Below, piece by piece: positions 7,953-16,576 of a stretch of 64,000 nucleotides of DNA; position 1 is the first letter of the stretch; the number at the start of each line of letters is the position of its first letter. The position numbers and the translations under genes were made by a program. A model generated the notes under the pieces. It was not told where the DNA came from and searched no databases. It saw only the letters and a program-made list of their open reading frames with translations. The DNA is from Xanthomonas arboricola pv. populi (lineage in GTDB: Bacteria; Pseudomonadota; Gammaproteobacteria; Xanthomonadales; Xanthomonadaceae), in contig NZ_MDEB01000003.1 of the NCBI RefSeq assembly GCF_002939945.1, positions 190,547 through 254,546 on the forward strand, read 5' to 3'.

Positions 7953-9644
7953 TCAGGGAGTGGAGGAAGAAGAAAGATCGATGCGCAGCACGTAGGCGTG
8001 CTCGCCGACCGGCTTGGCAGGCAGGCTCAGATGCAGGCCGTCGGCCTGTTGCTCGAACGGCACCTTCCTGCCGTTGGCCAGCAGCGTCACGCCGCGCACG
8101 CCATCGGCCGGCGTGAGCGAACGGATCACCGCCTTGCCACCGGCCGGCCAGCCGAGTTCGATCGCATACAGCGCACCATCGCGTGTGGTGAAACGGAAAT
8201 CTTCGGCCGTATACGGCTTGGTCTTGACGTCCTGGAAGGTGCCGCCGACCACCTCGGTCGGGCCTTCGCCATATACGCGCCACGGCTTGCTGTCGTAGAT
8301 CGCGCCGCCGTTGGTCTTGAGCCACTTGCCGATCGAAAGCAAAATGCCGCGCTCGGTGTCGGGGATCGAGCCATCGGCACGCGGGCCGATGTTGAGCATC
8401 AGGTTGCCGTTCTTGGCCACCACGTCGGCCAGCATGTGGATGATGAAGGTCGGCGACTTGTAGGTGTCGTTCTCGATGTAGCCCCACGACGCATTGCTCA
8501 CCGAAGTGTCGGTCTGCCAGTGGGTGGGATGGATGCCGGTGAGCTGGCCGCGCTCGATGTCCAGCGTGCCGGCGCCTTCCGGAAATGCGCCGAGCTTGTA
8601 ATTCACCACCACGCCGCGATCGGCTTCGGTGCGCGCTGCACCCTGGTTGTAGTAGTAGGCCAGCATGGTAGGCAGACTGCTGCGGAAGGTGGGGTGGGCA
8701 ATCCACCAGTCGAAATAGATCAGGTCCGGCTGATAGGTGTCGATCAGCTCGGTGGTGCGCGCCAGCCAGTCGTCCAGCCAGGCCTGCGACACCGGCGTCC
8801 AGTCGTTGGCCACATCGGCATCGTCCTTGCCCGGCAGGCGCACCTGCGCCGGGCCGTACAGCGCTGCATAGCGCGGGTCGTTGACGTCCGAATCGAACTT
8901 GCGCCCGCCGTCGAAGAACCAGTTGTGCTCGGCGCGATGCGAGGACAGCCCGAAGTGCAATCCCTGTGCGCGGATCGACTTGGACAACTCGCCCAGCAGA
9001 TCGCGTTTTGGGCCCATCTTGACCGCGGTCCAATCCGACAACCGGGAGTCGTACAGCGCAAAGCCGTCATGGTGCTCGGCCACCGGCACCACATAGCGTG
9101 CGCCGGAGTCGCGGAACAGCTTGGCCCAGCCATTGGGGTCGAACTTGGGCGCGGTGAACTTGGGAATCAGATCCTTGTAGCCGGAGCTGGCCTGCGGGCC
9201 ATAGGTCGCCACGTGATGCGCGAACTCCTTGGAACCTTGCAGATACATGTTGCGCGAGTACCACTCGCTGCCGAACGCCGGCACCGAGAACACGCCCCAA
9301 TGGATGAAGATGCCGAACTTGGCGTTGTCGTACCACGCCGGCGATTGATAGGCCTTGAGTGCGGCCCAATCGGGACGGAACGGCCCCTTGCGCGCGCCTT
9401 GTTCTGCCTCATGTACCAGGCGCTCGCGCTCGGGTGCGTACTTGGCGGTGGCGCTGAGCCACTGCTGGTCGATCTGTTCCGGGCTGAGCGTGGTGGCGGT
9501 GGGCGCGGTGGGCGCGGTGGGCGATTGCGCGCTGAGCGTGGCAGCAGGCAACGCGAGCAGCAGACCGAGCGCGAGCATTCGCGTTTTGGGTGCAGCTCCG
9601 GCGTGGCGGCGGGATGGAGCCGCAGGGCGGCTATCGGACGTCAT
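7953..9644 (-). CDS. nixE: Exported GH29 alpha-L-fucosidase
   Basis: 563-residue alpha-L-fucosidase with a signal peptide (LALGLLLALPAATLSA, cleavage near residue 39). GH29 markers are FGIFIHWGVFSVPAFGSEWY at 110-129, a metal- and substrate-binding EHHDGFALYDS, and the nucleophile Asp312 in DLIYFDWWI. The C-terminal beta-sandwich includes KPYTAEDFRFT, characteristic of the family. A strong GAAGGAG lies about 10 bases before the ATG. It is first in a tight run with the GH18 gene (14-bp gap), with a 206-bp leader after the terminator of the receptor gene. It would remove core alpha-1,3-fucose of plant N-glycans. The role is inferred from synteny with nixE; family assignment is secure. Confidence 0.93.
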   Translation of the reverse strand: MTSDSRPAAPSRRHAGAAPKTRMLALGLLLALPAATLSAQSPTAPTAPTATTLSPEQIDQQWLSATAKYAPERERLVHEAEQGARKGPFRPDWAALKAYQSPAWYDNAKFGIFIHWGVFSVPAFGSEWYSRNMYLQGSKEFAHHVATYGPQASSGYKDLIPKFTAPKFDPNGWAKLFRDSGARYVVPVAEHHDGFALYDSRLSDWTAVKMGPKRDLLGELSKSIRAQGLHFGLSSHRAEHNWFFDGGRKFDSDVNDPRYAALYGPAQVRLPGKDDADVANDWTPVSQAWLDDWLARTTELIDTYQPDLIYFDWWIAHPTFRSSLPTMLAYYYNQGAARTEADRGVVVNYKLGAFPEGAGTLDIERGQLTGIHPTHWQTDTSVSNASWGYIENDTYKSPTFIIHMLADVVAKNGNLMLNIGPRADGSIPDTERGILLSIGKWLKTNGGAIYDSKPWRVYGEGPTEVVGGTFQDVKTKPYTAEDFRFTTRDGALYAIELGWPAGGKAVIRSLTPADGVRGVTLLANGRKVPFEQQADGLHLSLPAKPVGEHAYVLRIDLSSSSTP

Positions 9645-9751
9645 GGGAACTGCACTCCTTCAAGCGAGACATGTCGGTTGCAGCGCAGCCGGCACGTGGA
9701 TGGCAAAAGCGGGCCTGGCCATGCTCCCTCAACCGCGAAGGGGCGTGGCCA

Positions 9752-9768
9752 GTACCACTCCTTGGTAC
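9752..9768. promoter_or_regulatory. Inverted repeat upstream of the GH29 gene; candidate operator
   Basis: GTACCA-CTCCT-TGGTAC is a perfect 6+6 inverted repeat about 108-124 bases upstream of the nixE start and downstream of the receptor terminator. Its place, size and ACCA/TGGT half-sites resemble operators of GntR/HutC-type GlcNAc regulators such as NagQ, but I cannot match it to a known consensus. Confidence 0.35.
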
Positions 9769-9804
9769 AACATCGAGCTGTGCGCTGCATGCAACGCACA
9801 GCTC

Positions 9805-9840
9805 AAAAAAACGCGCCACCGTGGAGGGTCGGTGGCGCGC
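9805..9840 (-). terminator. Rho-independent terminator of the TonB receptor gene
   Basis: A perfect 10-bp stem (CGCGCCACCG, 9812-9821, with CGGTGGCGCG, 9830-9839) and an 8-base loop. On the minus strand it is followed by seven T (A-run 9805-9811). It lies 11 bases past the receptor stop codon, separating that gene from the glycosidase operon. Confidence 0.9.
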
Positions 9841-9850
9841 CGGTGCTACA

Positions 9851-12529
9851 TCAGAACTTGAAGTTCAGCTGGGCCTGATAACCGCGGCCGTTCTTGTAGA
9901 ACGCTGTGGGGGTATCACGGGTGTTGCTGAAGACCCGATAGGTGGAATCGAGCAGGTTGGTCGCGCCGAAGGTGATGCCCATGTAATCGGTGATTTGATA
10001 CGAGGCATTCAGATCCAGCTGCTTGTAGGCATCTGCAAAGTCACGCGATTCCAGGCGGCCGATCTGGGTGAAGTACTTGGAGCGGTAGCTGTAGTTCACG
10101 CGCACCGTCCAGTCGCCGTGTTCCCAGTACGGGATCACGTTGTAGGTGTCGCGCGACAGGTAGGGCAGGTTCAGGCCGGAGCTGGAATCGGATTCGGCAA
10201 ACGTGTAGTTGGCCTGCAAGCCAAAGCCCAGGCCGAAGGTCTGCTGGTAGTTGACCGACACGCCCTTGACCTTGGCATCGGACACGTTGACCGGCGTGGT
10301 CACCTGATACAGGCCGGCAATGGCCGGCGGTGCCGGATTCAGCTGCTGGGTGGTGGTGGTGCTGACGATGTAGGAGCTGATGTCGCGATAGAACACTTCA
10401 CCGGACAACATGCTGGACGGAGCGAAATACCACTCGGCCGCCAGGTCGTAGTTGGTGGATTCGTACGGCTTCAGATCCGGGTTGCCGCCATTGGCGGTCA
10501 GATCGCCGGTGCCGCTGTTGATGGTGAAGGTGCCCGCCAGATCGGCGTAGCGCGGACGTGCGATGACCTTGGCCGCCGAGAAGCGCAGCACGGTGTCGTC
10601 GGTGATGTCGTAGGCGATGTTGAAGCTCGGCAGCGCCTTGCGATAGTCGTTGGTCTCGGCGACACGGTCGAAGTTGGTGCCGCCGTCGTTGCTCTGCCAG
10701 AACTCGGACTTGTCGGTGGTGTCGACCAGGCGCACCCCGACATTACCGCGCCACTGGCCGGATTCGAAGTTCAACTGCGTGTAGACGTTCTGGGTGATTT
10801 CCTTGACCTGGAACGAGGCGCCGAAATCGGTGCGGTACGGGCCCTGCGGCTGCGACAACAAATAGTTGCGCACGGCATTGAGGTTGGCGGTCGGCCAGGT
10901 GGTCAGGTCGCCGCTGGCGCCCAGGCCGTCGTACAGGCTGCTGGGCGTGCTGCCCGGATTGAACTGCGTCAGCGAGACCGCATCGGTGGAGTTGATGCGG
11001 TTGCCGCGCGCGTCCACGCCATTGTTGTGGTTGATGTACTTGTAGCCGAATTGCAACTTGGTGAACGGGCCCCACTCAAGATCGCGCGAAGCATCCCACT
11101 GGAAGTACTTTTCCTCGTCCTTGCTCTTCTGGTACGCGATACCGCCGGCCTGCATGATGCCGGTGTTGGTGCCGGGAATATTGCCCTGCTGACCCGGTGC
11201 CAGGCCTGCGGGATTGCCCGGCAACACCCAGTTCGAGGCGCCGCCGTTGTCGTAGTTCACCGAGGTGTTCTGACCGTCGAAGGCGTAGTTGTAGCCGCCG
11301 TCCTGCATCAGGAACTTCATCAAGTACTCGGGGTTCTTGCCGCCGGTGGCCTGCGTGCTGCCGACCTGGCTGGTGAACACCCACTTCTCGCCGGACCAGT
11401 CGTGGCGCAGGTTCAGGCTCTTGGTGGTGACGGTGCTTTCGCGGTAGTTCGCATCCAGCTGCGCGTAGGGCTGCCCGGCGGCGCCATCGCTGACCGTGGC
11501 CGAGGTCACCACACCATTTTCCACGTTGGCGCTGGTGATTTTCTGGCGGTCGTCATTACATGCCGGGCACACGTAGCGCGCCTGGCTGAAGTTGTTGTAC
11601 TTGCCCTTGATGTACAGACCGGTCAGGTTGAACTCGTTCTGCTCGTTCGGCTTCCACTGCAGTGCGCCCTGCACGCCGCTGCGTTCGCGGGTTTGCTGGA
11701 AGAACGCGCTGCTGATGCCGGCCGGAACGCGTGCGGTAGCCACATCGCTGCCGTCGCCGGTGATGGTGGCAGTCGGTGGAATGCCCTGGCCGGTGGTGTA
11801 GCCGAAATATTCGATACCGGCGCGTGCCAGGTCCTGCTTGTCATGCGTGGCGGAGATCAACGCGCCGAAGGTTTCGTCGTCGTTCTTCCAGCTCCACAGC
11901 GCCGAGCCGCGCGGATTGCCTTCTTCCGAACGGTCGTTGTAGTTGTAGCCGACCGAGCCGCGGATGGTGTTCTTGGGCAGGTCCAGCGGCTTGCGGGTGT
12001 GCACGATCACGGTACCGCCGATCGAGCCTTCGTCGATGCGCGCTTCCGGGGTCTTGTAGACCTCCATCAGGCCGATGATTTCCGGCGACAGCAGGGTGTA
12101 GTTGAAGGTACGGCCGCTGGTGTCGGTCGGGTTGCCGCCCCAATCGCCCGAGGCGATGGTCTGGCCGTTGAGCAGCACGCGGTTCAAGGCCGGGTCGGTG
12201 CCGTTGATGCTGACCTTTTCGCCTTCGCCGAACTGACGATCGACGCTGATTCCCGGCAGGTGCGACAGCGATTCGGCGGCGTTGATGTCCGGGAACTTGC
12301 CGATGTCTTCGGCGCTGATCGCATCGACGATCGAGTTGGCCGAGCGCTTGACCGACTGGCTCTTTTCCAGCGATGCGCGGTAACCGGTGACGGTGATGGC
12401 ATCCAGCTCGGTGGTCGCCGACGGTGTGGCGGCGGAAGCCTGTTGGTCTTGTCCGGCAGCCATTGCAGAGCCGGAGCAGTACAGAGCGGCAGTGATACAG
12501 AGTGCTAACGTCGTGGTGCGGCTGTGCAT
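9851..12529 (-). CDS. TonB-dependent outer-membrane receptor of the N-glycan/GlcNAc locus
   Basis: 892-residue TonB-dependent transporter. It starts MHSRTTTLALCITAAL, with a signal peptide ending at AMAA. The mature N-terminus carries the TonB box region (LDAITVTGYRASL) and a plug domain (AEDIGKFPDINAAESLSHLPGI, NGQTIASGDW, GSIGGTVIVHTRKP). A 22-strand barrel follows, closing at GYQAQLNFKF with the terminal Phe of outer-membrane proteins. The start was chosen for its GAGG box and signal peptide; an open frame upstream to 12610 is not plausible leader sequence. Its position next to the glycosidases suggests that it imports N-glycan-derived oligosaccharides. It has its own terminator and an upstream region with LacI-type palindromes, so it is probably induced by GlcNAc. 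Confidence 0.92.
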   Translation of the reverse strand: MHSRTTTLALCITAALYCSGSAMAAGQDQQASAATPSATTELDAITVTGYRASLEKSQSVKRSANSIVDAISAEDIGKFPDINAAESLSHLPGISVDRQFGEGEKVSINGTDPALNRVLLNGQTIASGDWGGNPTDTSGRTFNYTLLSPEIIGLMEVYKTPEARIDEGSIGGTVIVHTRKPLDLPKNTIRGSVGYNYNDRSEEGNPRGSALWSWKNDDETFGALISATHDKQDLARAGIEYFGYTTGQGIPPTATITGDGSDVATARVPAGISSAFFQQTRERSGVQGALQWKPNEQNEFNLTGLYIKGKYNNFSQARYVCPACNDDRQKITSANVENGVVTSATVSDGAAGQPYAQLDANYRESTVTTKSLNLRHDWSGEKWVFTSQVGSTQATGGKNPEYLMKFLMQDGGYNYAFDGQNTSVNYDNGGASNWVLPGNPAGLAPGQQGNIPGTNTGIMQAGGIAYQKSKDEEKYFQWDASRDLEWGPFTKLQFGYKYINHNNGVDARGNRINSTDAVSLTQFNPGSTPSSLYDGLGASGDLTTWPTANLNAVRNYLLSQPQGPYRTDFGASFQVKEITQNVYTQLNFESGQWRGNVGVRLVDTTDKSEFWQSNDGGTNFDRVAETNDYRKALPSFNIAYDITDDTVLRFSAAKVIARPRYADLAGTFTINSGTGDLTANGGNPDLKPYESTNYDLAAEWYFAPSSMLSGEVFYRDISSYIVSTTTTQQLNPAPPAIAGLYQVTTPVNVSDAKVKGVSVNYQQTFGLGFGLQANYTFAESDSSSGLNLPYLSRDTYNVIPYWEHGDWTVRVNYSYRSKYFTQIGRLESRDFADAYKQLDLNASYQITDYMGITFGATNLLDSTYRVFSNTRDTPTAFYKNGRGYQAQLNFKF

Positions 12530-12860
12530 GGCTAAACCTCGTTGGTTAGTGCTGTGAGCGCGCTGCCTTTGAAAGGCGTCACGCGCTCGGCGTGGCCGGC
12601 AAAACAACACGCCCTGACCGATCGCGGTGATCGCACTGGCGCGTGTCGTGAGAGGCCGGTCCAGGTGATTCGCGTGGTAGAGGAGGTGTCCCCCGTGTGG
12701 TGAAGCGGTGAAGCGAATGCGACTTCAGCGAGTCGAACATCGGGTGATGTCCCGCTCACGAATCTGGAATGCGCCGGCGAGGGAGTAGCCCGTTCCTGAG
12801 TACCGAACAGTCCGTGGCCCCTCCTGCCAGAACTCCGATTTGGATCGAGTCTCGCGTAGC

Positions 12861-12878
12861 GTTGACAGCGTTGTCAAC
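12861..12878. promoter_or_regulatory. NagR-box-like palindrome 1
   Basis: GTTGACAGC-GTTGTCAAC is an 18-bp palindrome with one mismatch pair per arm and a CG centre, the style of LacI/GalR operators and close to described NagR boxes (TGACA-RCGY-TGTCA). It is 332 bases upstream of the receptor start, and TTGACA within it could be a -35 box on either strand. Confidence 0.65.
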
Positions 12879-13149
12879 ACATCGTCACAGATCTCTGACG
12901 CTGCTGCGATTGCGCTGCAATGCAGCATTTCCCGGTGGTGCCGCGCACTGCGCCGAGACGGCTGCGCAGCGCGCCGATGGGGCCTCCGCATTGCGATTAG
13001 CTGTTTCTATGGGCAATCACGCGCACGCAGGTGAGCGGGTGCGATTTGTGCTGAAATCGTTGCCCCAGGTGCGGATTTTTAGTGGATGATGAAATTGGCA
13101 GCATCCTTTGCAAATCGTGATCGCCACGGTTGCGTTACAAGGCGATTGC

Positions 13150-13163
13150 TGACAACGTTGTCT
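13150..13163. promoter_or_regulatory. NagR-box-like palindrome 2
   Basis: TGACAACGTTGTCT contains the perfect 12-bp palindrome GACAACGTTGTC (13151-13162). It has the same core as the site at 12861 and lies 66 bases upstream of the kinase start. Together the two sites suggest that one LacI-family repressor controls both divergent genes. Confidence 0.7.
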
Positions 13164-13228
13164 ATCCGTGACCGTTCGTCGGACAACGGAAGATGACGCC
13201 AGCCCGCGGCCACTTATCAGGAGAATGC

Positions 13229-14245
13229 GTGAGCGCAAGCAGTCCAATGGAAGCGGCGGCCTTTCCGCGCCCCGACACCTTCGTTGCCGCAGATGTGGGC
13301 GGGACGCATGTGCGCCTGGCGCTGGTGTGCGAAAGCGTCGATCCACGCCAGCCGGTCACGGTGCTGGACTATCGCAAGTACCGGTGCGCCGATTATCCGG
13401 GCCTGGGCGAGATCATGGCCGCGTTCTTTGCGGAGCTGGGCTGCGCACCGGTGACGCGCGGCGTCATCGCCAGTGCCGGTTATGCGCTGGAAGACGGCCG
13501 CGTGATCACCGCCAATTTGCCGTGGGTGCTGGCGCCCGAGCAGATCCGTCGCCAGCTCGGCATGCAGGCGCTGCATCTGGTCAACGATTTCGAAGCGGTG
13601 GCGCATGCGGCCAATTACATGGCCGGCAATCAGGTCCTGCAGTTGTCTGGCCCGCCGCAGGGCGCGCCGGGTCCGGCGCTGATACTGGGCCCGGGCACCG
13701 GCCTGGGCGCGGCGTTGTGGATTCCCAACGGCGCCAACCCGGTGGTGTTGCCGACCGAGGCCGGCCACGCCGCGCTCGCCGCCGCCAGCGATCTGGAAGT
13801 GGACTTGCTGCAGGAGCTGCGCCGCACCCGCACGCACGTGGCCACCGAGCACCTGCTTTCCGGCCCGGGCTTGTTGAATCTCTATACCGCACTGGCCGCG
13901 CTGCGTGGCGTGCCGGTGCTGCACGCCAGCCCGGCCGAGGTCACCGCCGCCGCACTGGCTGGCGAGGACGTGCTGGCCCGCGATGCGCTGCAGGCGTTCT
14001 GCGGCTTCATGGGCAGCGTGGTGGGCGACATGATGCTGCTCTACGGCGTGCGCAGCGGTGTCTATCTGGCGGGTGGATTCCTGCCGCAGATCGCCGCATT
14101 CGTGGCCGCGAGCGATTTCGTCGCACGTCTGCTCGACAAGGGCGCATTGCGTCCGGCGCTGGAGCAGGTGCCGGTCAGCATCGTCGAACACGGCCAGCTC
14201 GGTGTGATCGGCGCGGCCAGCTGGTTCCTGCAGCACGGCCGCTGA
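13229..14245 (+). CDS. glk: Glucokinase-family sugar kinase (glucose or N-acetylglucosamine)
   Basis: 338-residue cytoplasmic hexokinase-fold kinase of the bacterial glucokinase family (Pfam Glucokinase type, not ROK). The phosphate-1 motif VAADVGGTHVRLAL is near residues 25-38. NLPWVL, LVNDFEAVAHA (catalytic Asp) and LGPGTGLGAALW (phosphate-2) follow. The GTG start was chosen because AGGAG lies 5 bases before it; an in-frame ATG at 13193 lacks a comparable site. It is divergent from the receptor and shares the regulatory region with NagR-like boxes. Comparative reconstructions of xanthomonad GlcNAc catabolism assign kinases of this family (NagK-II) to GlcNAc phosphorylation, so GlcNAc may be the true substrate here; glucose remains possible. 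Confidence 0.85.
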   Translation: MSASSPMEAAAFPRPDTFVAADVGGTHVRLALVCESVDPRQPVTVLDYRKYRCADYPGLGEIMAAFFAELGCAPVTRGVIASAGYALEDGRVITANLPWVLAPEQIRRQLGMQALHLVNDFEAVAHAANYMAGNQVLQLSGPPQGAPGPALILGPGTGLGAALWIPNGANPVVLPTEAGHAALAAASDLEVDLLQELRRTRTHVATEHLLSGPGLLNLYTALAALRGVPVLHASPAEVTAAALAGEDVLARDALQAFCGFMGSVVGDMMLLYGVRSGVYLAGGFLPQIAAFVAASDFVARLLDKGALRPALEQVPVSIVEHGQLGVIGAASWFLQHGR

Positions 14246-14308
14246 GCGCCCGCGCATCGCCAGGTGCAGCAGTCTGGCTGCACCAAACCGATCAACTCTA
14301 CATCCCCG

Positions 14309-14374
14309 TAGGAGCGCACCCGGGCGCGACGAGGTGTTGCCGATGACGCTCCGTCGCGCCCAGGTGCGCTCCTG
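14309..14374. repeat. REP-like large inverted repeat (GTAGGAGCG family)
   Basis: Two 23-base arms (14309-14331 and 14352-14374; core TAGGAGCGCACC..GGGCGCGACG) face each other across a 20-base loop. A second member lies at 27283-27350. This one sits between the convergent glk and rsmE genes and may serve as a bidirectional transcription stop. Confidence 0.85.
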
Positions 14375-14387
14375 CGACGACAGCGCG

Positions 14388-15122
14388 TTATAAATCCCCG
14401 AACCGCGACTGCAGCGCCGCAATCGCCGCCAGCCCCGCCGTTTCGGTGCGCAAAATACGCGGTCCCAGTTGCAGGCCGCTGAAGCCGGACTCGGCGAGGG
14501 TCGCGCGGTCGCGCGGCGACCAGCCGCCTTCCGGGCCGATCGCCACGATCACATGCGGTTGCGCACCCAGCGCCAGGCTGCTCAGGCGATGCTCGCCGTG
14601 CGGGTCCAGCGTCAGCCGTAGCGCCTGTGGGTCGCTGGCCTGCGCCGCCTCCTGCAGGCCGTGCGGCGCAGCGACCGTGGGAACACGCGCACGCCCGGAT
14701 TGTTCGCAGGCCGACACCACCACGCTGCGCCAATGCGCCAGGCGTTTTTCCATGCGCGCCGGATCCAGCTTGACCTCGGTGCGCTCGGCGTTGACCGGCA
14801 CGACTGCCGTCACCCCCAGCTCGGTGGCCTTCTGCAGGATCAGATCCATCTTCTCGCCGCGTGCGATGCCCTGGATCAGGGTGATCGACAACGGCGATTC
14901 GTTGCACAGCGGCTCGACACGTTCCACCAGTACGCGCGCCTCGCGTTTGCCGGCCAGGATGATGCGCGCGTGGTAGTCGCTGCCGTCGCCGTTGAACAGC
15001 ACGCAGGCATCGCCTTCGCGCAGTCGCAAAACGCGTAGCAGGTGACTGGCCGACGCTTCCGGCAGCGTCACCTCCTGGTCGCAGTACAGCGGCAGTGCGA
15101 CATGGGAGCGGGTCAGGCGCAT
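14388..15122 (-). CDS. rsmE: 16S rRNA (uracil-1498-N3)-methyltransferase
   Basis: 244-residue SPOUT methyltransferase that methylates U1498 of 16S rRNA. The N-terminal PUA-like domain is visible (SHLLRVLRLREGD). The knotted SAM-binding domain contains LILQKATELGV, IGPEGGWSPRDR and the C-terminal LGPRILRTETAGLAAIAAL, all diagnostic. The start ATG at 15122 overlaps the end of bioA by 10 bp, so translation is probably coupled. Length is normal for the family. Confidence 0.95.
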   Translation of the reverse strand: MRLTRSHVALPLYCDQEVTLPEASASHLLRVLRLREGDACVLFNGDGSDYHARIILAGKREARVLVERVEPLCNESPLSITLIQGIARGEKMDLILQKATELGVTAVVPVNAERTEVKLDPARMEKRLAHWRSVVVSACEQSGRARVPTVAAPHGLQEAAQASDPQALRLTLDPHGEHRLSSLALGAQPHVIVAIGPEGGWSPRDRATLAESGFSGLQLGPRILRTETAGLAAIAALQSRFGDL

Positions 15123-16531
15123 GCCACGGCCTCCTCGATGGCGTGGCGGGTGGTCGCCGCCAGTAGCGCAAGCTGCGCGTCGTCCACGCAATACGGCGGC
15201 ATCCAGTACAGCACGTCGCCGAGTGGGCGCAGCACCACCCCCTTGTCCAGTGCGGCGCGATAGGCCTTCAGGCCCACCCGCGCCGCAGACGGGAATGGCG
15301 TGCGCTTGTCGCCCCCCTGTGTGAGTTCGAAGGCCACGATCATGCCGGCCTGGCGCACGTCCGCCACTGCCGGGTGTTCGCCGATCTGCGCAGCGAGCGT
15401 GGTCATGTGCGCGGCGGTGCGCCGGTTGCGCGCAATCACATCGTCGTCTGCAAAGATCTGCAGGGTCGCCAGCGCGGCGGCGCACGCCAGCGGATTGCCG
15501 GTGTAGCTATGCGAATGCAGGAACGCACGTTCGCGCGAGTCGTCCAGGAACGCCTCGTACAACTGCTGCGTGGCCAGCACTGCCGACAGCGGCAGGAATC
15601 CGCCGGTCAGCCCCTTGGACAGGCACAACAGGTCGGGCATGACCGCGGCCTGTTCGCAGGCGAACAGGCTGCCGGTGCGACCGAAGCCGGTAGCGATCTC
15701 GTCGGCGATCAGGAATGCGCCATGCGCGTCGCACAGTTCGCGCGCGCGGCGCAGATAGGCCGGGTGATACATGCGCATGCCGCCTGCGCACTGCACGCGC
15801 GGTTCCAGGATCAGCGCGCAGATTTCGCCGGGCGATTGTTCGAACACCGCCTGCAGCGCATCGGCCGCCTGCAGTGCGTAGTCTTCCGCGCTCTGTCCAG
15901 GCTCGGCCAGGTAGGCATCGGGCGAGGGCGCAAAGATCGACTCCAGCAGCAACGGCGCATACACGCGCCGATACAACGGAATGTCGCCGACCGACAGCGC
16001 GCCGATGGTCTCGCCGTGGTAGCCGTTTTCCAGCGCGACGAAACGCGTGCGGCGATGCTCGCCGCGGTTGTGGAAATAATGGAAGGCCATCTTCAAGGCC
16101 ACTTCCACGCCGGCCGAGCCATTGTCGGCATAGAACACCTTGGACAACGGCGCGCGGCCGGCCTGGCGCGGCGCGATCGCCAGCAGACGCTCGGCCAGCT
16201 GCACGGCGGGCGCATGGGTGAAGCCGGCCAGCATCACCTGCTCCAGTTCGCCAGCCTGGCGCGCGATGGCCGCGCCGATGCGCGGTTCGCGATGGCCGAA
16301 GAGGTTGGTCCACCAACTGCTGACCGCGTCCAGATAGTGGCGACCGTCGTGGCCGATCAACCACGCACCATCGCCGCGGGCGATCGGCACCAGCGGAAGT
16401 GTGTGCGGGTGCTCGCGCATCTGCGTGCACGGGTGCCACAGCACCTCGAGATCGCGTTGCCGCCAATGTTCGTCAGCTTGAGAGGCTGCCGGGTCTGCTA
16501 GGATTTCGGGCTCATGAACATGTCGATGCAT
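15113..16531 (-). CDS. bioA: Adenosylmethionine-8-amino-7-oxononanoate aminotransferase
   Basis: 472-residue PLP-dependent class III aminotransferase of biotin synthesis (KAPA to DAPA, with SAM as amino donor). It shows [38 protein letters not shown], the Asp of [14 protein letters not shown] and the PLP lysine in [14 protein letters not shown]. The start is the first ATG after a short AGG and lies 41 bases from the divergent nudE. It overlaps rsmE by 10 bp. No other bio gene is in the window, so the pathway is dispersed. Confidence 0.95.
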   Translation of the reverse strand: MHRHVHEPEILADPAASQADEHWRQRDLEVLWHPCTQMREHPHTLPLVPIARGDGAWLIGHDGRHYLDAVSSWWTNLFGHREPRIGAAIARQAGELEQVMLAGFTHAPAVQLAERLLAIAPRQAGRAPLSKVFYADNGSAGVEVALKMAFHYFHNRGEHRRTRFVALENGYHGETIGALSVGDIPLYRRVYAPLLLESIFAPSPDAYLAEPGQSAEDYALQAADALQAVFEQSPGEICALILEPRVQCAGGMRMYHPAYLRRARELCDAHGAFLIADEIATGFGRTGSLFACEQAAVMPDLLCLSKGLTGGFLPLSAVLATQQLYEAFLDDSRERAFLHSHSYTGNPLACAAALATLQIFADDDVIARNRRTAAHMTTLAAQIGEHPAVADVRQAGMIVAFELTQGGDKRTPFPSAARVGLKAYRAALDKGVVLRPLGDVLYWMPPYCVDDAQLALLAATTRHAIEEAVACA

Positions 16532-16576
16532 ACGCCTATTCTATCGGTCGGCTCCGCCGCTGCGTGCGACGCATGA
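16514..16576 (+). other. Possible 20-codon leader ORF before nudE
   Basis: An ATG at 16514 opens a 20-codon frame ([16 protein letters not shown]...) whose TGA at 16574-16576 overlaps the nudE ATG at 16573. AGGA lies about 10 bases before its start, whereas nudE itself has no clear ribosome-binding site. This could be a coupled leader peptide or chance. Confidence 0.25.

Noticed and set aside
9990-12508. Long open frame of 972 codons on the plus strand opposite the TonB receptor
   Set aside because: Antisense shadow of a high-GC coding region; composition is low-complexity and shows no family motif, whereas the minus strand has a full TonB receptor.
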